Positions 12,601 through 24,600 of a stretch of 64,000 bases of DNA are shown here, in pieces. A program made the translations under genes and the position numbers. Below the pieces are notes generated by a model, which made no database searches, had not been told where the DNA came from, and saw only the letters and a program-made list of their open reading frames with translations. How positions within the stretch are numbered: position 1 is the first letter of the stretch; each line of letters begins with the position of its first letter. Origin of the DNA: Lamellibrachia columna (taxonomy: Eukaryota; Annelida; Polychaeta; Sabellida; Siboglinidae); assembly GCA_963662155.1 (NCBI GenBank), contig OY759271.1, positions 887,001-951,000 of the forward strand. The letters are read 5' to 3'.

Positions 12601-15600
12601 CGATATATATATAACATGCAATGATGTGCACTTGTGAGTTAGATGTACCCAGATGGTGCCTTCAACAACGATATATATATAACATGCAATGATGTGCACT
12701 TGTGAGTTAGATGTACCCAGATGGTGCCTTCAACAACGATATATATATAACATGCAATGATGTGCACTTGTGAGTTAGATGTACCCAGATGGTGCCTTCA
12801 ACAACGATATATATATAACATGCAATGATGTGCACTTGTGAGTTAGATGTACCCAGATGGTGCCTTTAATAACGATATATATATAACATGCAATGATGTG
12901 CACTTGTGAGTTAGATGTACCCAGATGGTGCCTTTAACAACGATATATATATAACATGCAATGATGTGCACTTGTGAGTTAGATGTACCCAGATGGTGCC
13001 TTTAACAACGATATATATATAACATGCAATGATGTGCACTTGTGAGTGAGATGTACCCAGATGGTGCCTTTAATAACGATATATATATAACATGCAATGA
13101 TGTGCACTTGTGAGTTAGATGTACCCAGATGGTGCCTGTGTGTTTCAGATCCGTAAGTTCCAGGAGAAGGTGGAGAAGTGTACGAAGGACGTCGAGGGGG
13201 CACGGGAGAAGTACGAAGCTGCCCTCAGTGACCTCAATGCCTACAACCCCAAGTACATGGAAGAGATGATGGAGGTGTTCCAACGCAGTCAAGACGCAGA
13301 GGAGAAACGACTATGCTTCTTCAAGGAAGCGTTCTTCTCGCTCCATCGAACACTCGACGTATCAGCAAATGAACAGTAAGTACTCCATGCTCCAGCGAAC
13401 ACTCAACATATCAGCCAATGAACGGTAAATACTTTGTGCCAGGGTTGTTTGATTTAAATCATTTGATTTAAATCATGATTTAAATCACTCCAAAAAAGTT
13501 ATTGATTGATGAGACTAACATTGGCAATGTGTGCAGCCCTCAGATGAACAGTAAGTACTCCATGCTCCAGCGAACACTCAACATATCAGCCAATGAACGG
13601 TAAATACTTTGTGCCAGGGTTGTTTGATTTAAATCATTGGCAATGTGTGCAGCCCTCAGATGAGTAGTGTTGTGTTTCACATCGTTTGGATGAGTGACTA
13701 CAGTTTGTACATTCGTTCTCACAGGCCAGGACGTACTCAGAGTGACAGGGTCTTGTTTCTTCTCACAAAGTCGCTACGTTTCATAAATTATTGTGAAAGT
13801 GTTTCTGGGACAGATTTTTGCCAAGAAGACTTGAGACACTCTGCTCCAACATAGCTGCTGGCATAATTATGTTCATATAGGACTGTGAAAACACATCCAC
13901 AAACATAAACTAAAACCGTGCTGTTTACATAACCCTATAACTGTGGTTGTGTGCACAGTATGGGTCAAGTATGTCCCTTCATCAACTACTCATATGGCGC
14001 ATTCAAGGATAAGCACGCCTGTCCGACATCGTATTATTTTTAAGATCTGCACTATCACCTGTCAGGCACCGTCATCTAAGCAACCAGCATACTTACATTC
14101 ACTGCTCACTCCTGCAAGACGGCCCAGACAGCTTCGATCATCTGGTTCGGGTCTACATCTTGTTTCCATAGTTGAAACAAACATTGGATATGGGGCTTTC
14201 TGTGTTACTGCACCAGCTATCTGTAATTCACTCCATGTTAGTGTTAGGTCAGTAGGAAACGTAATAAAATGCTGTCGTCTGAAGGCTTCATTCCTCTGTT
14301 GACACCTTTAGCATTGTGTACTGTTTTCAAGATTGCGTAACCCTTGTTTTGATGCTCCTCTGAACTTGGGTTTCCTAGGGTTTAGATGCGACAGAGGTAT
14401 TGAGCAGTATGTCTCTTGAGTGGAGTGTAGCCGTGACTGGTGTTTGTAGGATCCCGCGACTCTACGAGCAGTTCCGCCTAAAGGTGGAGCTGGCGGACCA
14501 CGACAAGGACCTCAAGTTCTGGTCCAACAACCACGGCGTTGATATGCCCATGTATTGGCCCACGTTTGAGGTACATCTGACACATCTCACTCACATTTTC
14601 ATGGTTTTTCGTTGAAGTCTGTATGTTTTACTTGAAATTCTGTATAAATTCTTATAGATTTATATAAGCATTTTCATTGGTTAGTTGTTCTACAGCTTTT
14701 CCATTCCAATCGAGTATCGCCATCTCTCTGGCTACACAATATACCTACATCAAATGACATCCGCTAGGTTTAGTTATAAATCTGTCTGTCATTCTGCTTA
14801 CAAGCATCACAAGTCATTTAATTTTATGCTTTGCGATGACATTTTTCGGAAATTTTAGAAACAAATTTCAATATGGGATACGACCATAATCCATGCAAAA
14901 TGGCATGGCTACAGCCTTGATATTCTAAAAAATCATTTACTGACAGGAGTACTCACCAGACATTGTGTAACCGTACATTTGATTGACAGGAGTACTCGCC
15001 AAACATTGTGTAACCCTACATTTGATTGACAGGAGTACTCACCAGACATTGTATGACCCTACATTTGTTGCCAGGAGTACTTGCTAGAGATTGCGTAATC
15101 CTACTTTTGTGTCCATGAGTACTCTCCAGACATTGTATAATCCTACATTTGTTTCCAGGAGTACTTGCCAGAGATTGTATAATCCTACATTTGTTGCCAG
15201 GAGTACTCGCCGGACATTATATAATCCTACATTTGTTGCCAGGAATACTCGCCGGACATGCACAGTATCTTGCGCCGGGAAAAGAAGGGGTCAAATAGTG
15301 ATGGTGTCACGCTAACATCAATAAACAGGAGCGAGACGAACGCCGAGCCCGTGGCTCCTTCGACCACCAATATCTACAACACAACGCCAGAACCGAGCGA
15401 GTCAACCGCGCTCACGAAGTATGTACTTGGCCATCCCCTTGCATTCGTCTGTAGCGTACTTTCATTTGGCCACTGTATGTTTCGTGTAGCTTTCTGTTGG
15501 ATCTGTTTCACACAGCATTCTTACCGTATGAAGGAATTTATGTGGACATTTGATGAAGGTTATGTAACTTGGAATAATCATAGAAAACATAAATAGCATT

Positions 15601-18600
15601 CTGAACAATTGCACAGTTGTACTATCCTTTGCATGAAGATTTGTACGGTTAGAACACTCTGTGAAACCAACCCCTGATTTTGCTGTTTTAAACTCGATGC
15701 TATGTTTACTTGTGGCTGGGGGTAGTGCAAATTGGCCGTAGCCTATATATGTTCAATAACTTCCTCTCAGAGAATATGTTTTGTAGGTTGTGTAAGAAAC
15801 TTACACATTATATTGTGCTGAAATGTTTGGATACAGGGTTTTGGTAACACTGTAACCAGCCCATTGCCTCTCTGTTGGCAAATATAATTTGCTGTGGAGA
15901 GATAGCTTTTCTTTGAGTGTCGACAGTCGTGTCGGTAAGCTATTGTTGTTCAGTGACTTGTTATTCAGATAATCCTGGTGTATAGGCACTTAGTCTTTCA
16001 CTGTATATAACTGACATGTTCACTTATATGTAACAGTTTGAAGGCAAGGGTAAGGTTTGTGCATTGTATGTTTGGTGAGCATTAGACTATGCCTAGCTGC
16101 TGGCTTCACCTTCCCCAGGCAATGCATACGGCCCAATCAACAAGCATATTGCCAAATCTGTTGTCCCATGGAATCATCTAGCAAGTTGCCCGATAGCAAA
16201 TTTGCAATTATTTCACAATGGTGCTCCGCAGAGACATTACACAGACACTAGTATGTCCAAACCCAAAATAATTTCAGGTTCTTTTAATGTGACTTGCTCG
16301 GCTCTTGCATTGGACGGCAGAAATGTATTGGTGCCACTGATGCCACATTCGAAAGTGGTTTAAAACAAGAGTAGGAGAAAGGAGTGCTTCTAGAACATCA
16401 CCACGAACTGTTGATTTTACTCTGCAGTAGAATCGTTGTATACCGATATACTGATAGCATTTGCAGACTGGCATCTAGTTTTAGGCCATTTTAACGGTGA
16501 TATGTGTTTTCCAATTTAGTTATTGGTGAGAAACTGTTTGTCCAAATTCCACTTATCCAGACTCCAGTTGGTCAAATATGTACACATTGGTGTATTATGT
16601 AAATATTAATAACTTTATTGTATGTCTATACAAAGTTATTCTTCTAAGCTTTTGATCAACTTCATTATCAATAGCAATGTTAATATGTAGACAAACTCAA
16701 GAAAAATAAAGTAATTGTCAGGTTTGAAAAATATATATATTTTACTAGCTTGTTAGATGAGTACTTTGATTTGTCTGCTAAAAGTTATGGCTCAGCGTGA
16801 TACTCCTGTAGCTATGATACTTCTGTAGCTACGATACTCCTGTAGCTATGATACTTCTGTAGCTATGATAATTTACAAGAAAACAATTGATTTAAACAAC
16901 TGCCTTGAAAGGTTAATTCTTTTAACTCGTAACTGCAGTTAAACAATGTGCGCCTACACTTTCTAAAATACAAAAATCAGCATCAGTAACAATGTTGCTT
17001 TCAGACAAAAATCATATGATGCTAGTTTGAATCCATTCGCTGATGACCCGAGAAATGTGTCTGAGGTCACAGACGGGTCGCCATGCCACAGTGGCACCAC
17101 CAGCACGGAGAAACTACTGCCACAACTTTCATGCAACGAGCGTACAGTGTACCAGTATACCATTCCTGCTCGTTTCCATTCGCCGCCGCCCTCGTTGGCC
17201 CTGCTTGCCGGCAGACATAGCATGTTCTGTGGAGCCCACACACTGCAAGTTTGATGAGCATGTTCGTAATAGTTGCGTTCCTACTAACAACTAGTTGCTA
17301 ACAGTGTTTCTAATTGATCATATGGAGGAGAACACAGAGGAGAAATCATTACTGGAGACCTTGTTCTAAAGGTCTAATAATTGTTACCCTTAAAGGTTTG
17401 AGCTATTTCTTCCAGACCTCATTGCCTCTGTTCACCCAATCAAAAAGTGCTTTGCTTTTGTCATTAGGATTGTTAATTTGACATCATATCCAGGCAGATT
17501 GTTCATATCCATTTGTTTGCTTGAAGGAAACTGGTTTGAAACATGATCTTTTCGAACTTGAGATTTTGCAACACAGTGATTGTTGCCGTTGTAGTTTACA
17601 CAAATGCACCAATGACAACTCAAGTGAGACTTGTCCTCCGAGAGACTTGATAGTGACAGATTAGTTAGTCCATTACAGTGGACTGGGCTTAACAGAATCA
17701 CGGATACCAGACTCAGCCATCTAGTAGAATCAGATACATTGGCTGGGACAGATTCATTCCCTATTCCTGCTGTTTTAAGATGCACCACTTAAGTAAATTG
17801 GCGGCTCAGTAGACTCAAAATGTTCTGGCTAGAAAAGATTATATTAAGCGGAGCATACTGTATTTCAAACACGAACCAACGCCAAGCCGAAGACACGCAG
17901 ATAGAGCAATACTCTATACTCTAAAGCATTTACTAAATACATATGCCTTGATAAATGTAAAAAAAATTAAACTGAATATCTGTGATAGTGAATTGAATTG
18001 TGTTAAGTGTTCATAACATGGTGACTTTAGTCTCATTTATTAGATGTGTATTGTTGGTTATTTGTCTGAATATCTGTGATAGTGAATTGAATTGTGTTAA
18101 GTGTTCATAACATGGTGACTTTAGTCTCATTTATTAGATGTGTATTGTTGGTTATTTGTCTGAATATCTGTGATAGTGAATTGAATTGTGTTAACAGTGT
18201 TCATAACATGGTGACTTTAGTCTCATTTATTAGATGTGTATTGTTGGTTATTTGTCTGAATATCTGTGTGTGTCTGTGCATGTGCATGGATGCGAATAAG
18301 TATGGGCTTCTGTGAATTTGTTTTTAAAAAAGGTTTTTATATCTTAATTAGTTAATTATGTAATTGGGCAATAACATTGTTTTTTGGGTTTGTGCACAAA
18401 TCCCACGAGTGTTTACATTTAAGAGTAAATCTGATATTTGCAGTTTGCACCTGACATTTTGTGTATGCCAGAACCAATCTGACAAGATTCTGAAAATAGC
18501 AATTTACACATATATTTTATGTAGAATGAAAGAAAATATTAACAACGTAACCCGTTCCGTCCCCTGGTGTTGCTTGGATATTTGCTTCATATTAAATACG

Positions 18601-21600
18601 TAAGGTGTGGTGTAAACACTATAGAGTGCCTTAAGTTTTGTAGCGGAATGTTGTGGTAGACTGGCTGCTCTTCTGTGAACTGGTTGACTGTGTTTTGGGT
18701 GGTTTACTTTGGACTGTGCCTGATGAGCAAGCTTTCTTGTCAAGTTTCTTTGTGCTACAAAATTATGTTATAAATTATATCAGCAGATCCAACATCCTGC
18801 TTAGTTTTCATGTAAGAGTTAAGCTTGCTCTTGCAGTTTATTATATATTGCATTGCAGACATTTATGTTATGCATCATATTTGAGGTAGTATTCTTTCAT
18901 ATATAATTTTCACGTTTGATTAATTAAATTATTTAAATGTTATAGTTTGTAATACCATTCTGTGTGTATTTATTTATGTCTGACAATTTATGTACGACAT
19001 AACAGAAGAATGTATGTATTTAATTTTTTATCAGTTGCTTGGTTTCACAAACTTTTTAAGCAGTTGTAGTATCATTAATTATGAGTAATGAGCAGAACAA
19101 TAAAAACGTGTGATTTTCTTTTTTGCGATTGAGCGCTATGCCTTACATGAAAAGAATGAATAAATCTCTAATTTGGATTAAATTTCACAACGTTGGAACT
19201 CGATCGTGTGATGCTTTTGTATGAACTGTTTACCTGTTTAGAAGGTGGTGTCAGTAGGAACAAAATATTTTTGTGCAATGGGTTTGTGTAGTTGCAAAGG
19301 ATTCTTTGGCATTGTTTGTGGCACCATATATTGTACACATTTTAAAAGAAAAGTTTCTGATGTATTTTAAGCCCATCTGCGTGGACTTTGTCCATATATA
19401 TGGCGCTATATGTGCTTAGTATTATTTTTATGTAGGTAATTGACCTCTTAATGTAATGAGACAGTTTAAATGATAATTAAATTATTTGGTAATATTGGCA
19501 TGGATTAATTTATGCATTTATTAGAATATATTAATTTTTTCTTTTTCACTATTGCTGTTGAAACACTGTGCTTGCTAATCAACTCTATTGAACACTGCTT
19601 TGCCTTTGACATGCACATACAGGCAATGACAAGTGGATATTATGTAAAATATTGGCTCTCTCCTTCTGTGCCTTTGGACAGCGACCGATGGACCTGACCT
19701 CTGGCCACTGATCACCAATTCACAAAGGGGTTGGTCATTTTGCAGGTGTGAAAATTATGACCGTAGCCTAAATCCATTTGGCGACGACGAAGAAGATGGT
19801 GGTGGTGGTGGTGGGGATGTTCCTAGTGTTGTGGAAGGTCGAGAGGATGCTAGGCCACCCAGGCCGCAACGAAAACCTCGACGGCACAATCCCGATTCCA
19901 ACCCGAAGTAGCTACAAATGTGTTGCTGTCTTCGTGTTGTTCATTGGCTGTTGCCATGTCCTGCTCTGTCTCTTGCAAGCTGCTTCTTCTCGTTGCACTG
20001 TGGTACTCTTTACAGCTCATGCATTATTCCCTGTCTATGTATGATGCATGGTCGCTTGCCTATCCAGAGTTTTGTTTAGTTTCTGCTTGGCATTTACCCT
20101 GGCTTCTTTGTTGGAATATAACATTAACTTGCTGTAAAATTTGGAAAGAGATTTGCATGTCTCGGTTTGATACTGGATTAGGTGGTCATTGCTAGGGGAA
20201 AACGGGGTAAGACAATCCTCAGGTCTAATAAGTGGCCAATATAAATTAGATTTATACGTTACAAAGTAATGACACTGCAGGAAATTTAGTATGTGTCCAA
20301 AAATCTTATATGGTTACTCCACAGATCCAAAGCAAACTGTTTGCCCTGGATTATTCCACGTGACGCTATATTTGTGTGACAGTTTTGTTGGTTACAATAC
20401 TGTCACAGATTGCAGCTTTTTCTGTCGGCTTTCAGTTTATGATTGTTGTTTGTTGAGAAGAATATGGCTGAATCAGACGTCTTGTCTGTGTCTGTGTCTG
20501 GATGGTCGCAGTTGTTTGGAGGCAGCCTTTTGCAGGTGCAGACATTTTGCGAAGACGTGAAAGTGAATACATTTTGCAACGTTTATATTTGTTCCTCAGT
20601 GACTCGGTGAAATATCGTTAAGACTCTACAATAGTCATGTTATGTTCCTTTCTGCCAATATGTAGTATTATAGTATTGGTAACACTAAAATCTAAAAATG
20701 ATGTGTTTCCTATTAAAGGTAGACAGGAATTGGGGGGATACGTGGTTGGTTTGTGTATTGCACATTTTTTTTAATGTCTTGATATATATCGTAGCATCAT
20801 TATTCAGCTTTAACAAAATTGTCCTACTAAAATAGATTGTACGGTTGTACCAGACATAAGCTATACGGGGTTCTGAGACAGCCAGCTGTGTTGGCTGGAA
20901 TGGCATGGACAGAGGCTTCCTGTGCAAGCTGACTTGAGAAGCATGTTGCTGCTGTCAAAAGCTGTGTGTAACCGCATTAAAACCGCATGACGCAAGACCA
21001 GGAAACAGCTACGAGATCAAGTGACAGCCAGTTGACGCGATTGGTTGATACTTGATTGTGCTCTTGTCATGCTGCTGTGTGTGTGCTGTTGCTGCTGCTT
21101 GTGTGTGACATGGATGACCATGATATATGAGGAGTCCAGGGTGCCCAGCGTTCCTATGTTTTAATTGCAATTCCTATATTGTCACACAAAAATTCCGATA
21201 TTTTCACACACAAAAAATCATAGTTGTTCCACAGAAATCATATTTTTTCCTCAAAAATCTAATTTTTTTCCAAAACAAATCATATTTGTTCTTAAAATAT
21301 TCTTTGGCACTTGTTTCTGGCACCATATATTGTACACATTTTAATAGAAAAGTTTCTGATGTATTTTAAGCCTGTCTAAAAAAAATTCTTAAAAAATCCT
21401 ATATTTTAATCTACATGTCAATGACCACCTATTGATAGGGGATCTGATTGTGGTATAATGTGGGTCACACCATGTCATAACCAGGTCAGAGAATTTCAAG
21501 ACGTAATGTTGGAAATCGGCAATTGCTAATTTGTGTTAAATTGAGTCAGTAGGTGGCGCCACCAAAATAATGCTTCATATTGTTGAACATTTCTTAATAT

Positions 21601-24600
21601 TCCTACATTGTTCCTATGTTTCTACTTCTGAATTCCTGTATGTCCTTCAAATTTTAGACCAAAAGTGGACAGGCACACTGTTTTTGGTATAGCACAAAGG
21701 CAAACAGGGCAGCCTGTCTGTGGTAGAGACAATGGCCGTTCTATTGTCATAACAGTCCTGGGCATGTTAACACTTTTAAGATTTAACAAGATTTGCCATC
21801 CAAGCCAAAGGCCCAGATGGCAAGTGGACAAGGAAGCCATTGGCTTATCGAGAGTCCAACAATGTTCATCTACTTATAGCCCGCCCTCCTGAGATATGTG
21901 TCAACCTTGTTTTTAAACATATTCACGCTGCTAGCAGTTACACAATCTATAGACAATTTGTTCCATTCATTTATTGTCCTCTGTGAGAACGAGTGCTTCC
22001 TGATGTCCAATCTACATTGATCCTTTACTAATTTTACCTCATGTCCTCTAGTTCTGCTATCCTTCTTGAGTGAGAAAAACATATTTCTATCAATATTTTC
22101 ATACCCATTTAATATCTTAAAAACTTCAATCTGATCTCCTCTTAACCTCCTTGTCTCTAGAGTTGTTAAACCACATTCTTTCAGGCGTTCTTCATAACTA
22201 AGGTCTCTCAGTTCTGGAATCATTTTAGTTGCTCTCCTTTGTATGCGTTCAAGCGTATCTATATCCTTCTTACGATATGGTCTCCATGCTTGTATACAGT
22301 ATTCTAAATGAGGTCTATTGCTTTATAAAGAGGTATAACTAACTTTTTTCCCTTGTATGTTATGTTTCTTCTAATCAATCCAAGAATTTGATTACCCTTT
22401 GAAGCTGCAATACCACACTGCTCTGAAACTTTCATATCAGCGCTTATTGTAACTCCTAAGTCCTTTTCTTTTACAGTAGTACCCAGAACAGTATCTCCCA
22501 TTTTATAGTTTACATTCAAGTTCCTATGTCCTGTATGTAGGCATTTACATTTCCCAAAATTGAACAACATCTGCCATTTCTCAGACCATTTCACTAATCT
22601 GTCTAGATCGTTTTGTAAATGTTGTTTATCACCATCAGTATTAACCTTTCTAAACAGTTTTGTGTCATCCGCAAATTTCAGTACGTTACTTGTTATACTG
22701 TCGTCCAAGTCATTGATATAAATTAAGAATAATATAGGTCCTAATACTGATCCTTGAGGTACCCCACTTAAGGAGTGTATAACATAAAGGAGTTGGTAGT
22801 TATATTTTATCGAAAGCTGTCACCGTGTTCCGGTAATTATTGTTGTTATCCTAGTGCTAGTTAATAGGTTGTGAAGTGCAATTCCATTGTGGAATCATAC
22901 GTGCAGTAACGGATGTCATATTATATCCATCAGTCATTCTGTGTAGTCATTGATGATATTTGATCGACACTTTAATGTTATCATCACGTGAATATGATTC
23001 GCTGGTTGTGCTATGGCTCATGTCTCGATCTCCCACTTATACATAATTGTATCTACACTAGAGAATATTAAAAAGGAAGGTTATGTTTAACTAACCAAGT
23101 ACTTATTGACCATGTCTGCTGTCCGTACAGGGTCAGTAGGCGGAAGTCAGTTTTCCTTGCAGTTTGATCTCAAGATTTGAGTCAAGCAACACACTTTTTA
23201 AAATATACACAATCCTGTTTCTGATCTGATCCAGTTTTGAGTGACCAAACATTACTAGGAAACAGCAGATCCAGCTTTTACTGTAGATTTTCTTTTAAAT
23301 ACAACTACAAATTTGACTCGCTACGACATTTCAGTTACTGTCGGTTGCCTTCTTCAAGAACTCAATTCTGGTTGCCAAAACATCGTAGTGGGTAAACTTT
23401 AGAACTTTGTGTGTAAAAGAAAATCTATATTAAATTATTTCCCCAACTTTATAAATATTTTCACAAATATTAGATCTACCTGTGGAGTCCCATGTGTTTG
23501 GTTCAGTGTTTAAGTCTGTTATTTACTGTTACATGATAAGTTTTCCAGTTCTATATTCAGCATTACTACAAATCCATTGACTATTTACAGGTTTGTTTGC
23601 TAACATTTTAACGCACACATTGATCATTTGACAATACGCTTCATGTAAACTAACAAGGACCCGGGAGGTTTTTGGGTCTAATGAGAATGGCCATGTTGCA
23701 GCAGCGGAGATCAGCAGGCCCAGAACCCATTTGGGGATGACGATGATCACTGGGATAACTACGACAACCCGATGATTGACGATGGAGGGGACGGCGTTCC
23801 CATCAGGGCGCTGTACGACTATGAAGGGGAAGAAGAAGACGAACTCTCCTTCAAAGTTGGCAAGTATAACACACCATCCACGCTCTACGGTTACACTTCC
23901 CTGAAACATTTCCCAGTGTTCCCCGTAGATTCCCTTTAGTTCTTGCCAAGTCATTGCTCTAGCTCGTCGTCTGGTAAAACTCATTTGTATGTGGGAGCGT
24001 GCAGAAAGAAGACTTATGGGAAGCAAATCCTGTGGAAGCAAATTATACATGTCTTCCATGCATAAGTAATATTGCATGATTAATATGCTGACTAATAATA
24101 ACTATATGTTTTGAATGTTTTGCGATTTCCTGTAGTTTATGAAAAGTAAAAATCTGTGTACAATAATGCAATTGATTTTTTTCAAGAGTACTAATATTTT
24201 CTTTTCTTTTTTACATAATCGCATCCGAGATAAGACCTACCCCATCTCCATTTATGCCCTAGGTGGCACACAAGGCTTCCACAATAGAGCGTCACTGCTG
24301 TCTGACTGTAGCGGGCCTGGTGATGGTGTCTCATGTCAGGTTGCACACTCTCATCTGGTCCTTCCCGTGTTTCCTTCAGGCTATCCCATCTCGTCCCGTT
24401 CACTGTTCATCATAAGGCTGCTTGGGCTGTGTGCCATATACTCCTTCCTTATTCATTTCAGGCCCTGGTTGGTGCATAAGGCCACTTAGTATGTTTTGAC
24501 ATTTTGTACGATCTCTAGTTGTGTTCTCTGCCTTGTTCCAAGAACTCCGTCTCGTTTGGTTCCTCTCTGCTTGCACAGTCCTTCCCCATATTCATTTTGA

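Noticed and set aside
23529..24077. 182-codon minus-strand frame
   Set aside because: Antisense to PACSIN exon 8, whose splice sites and SH3 coding are clear.
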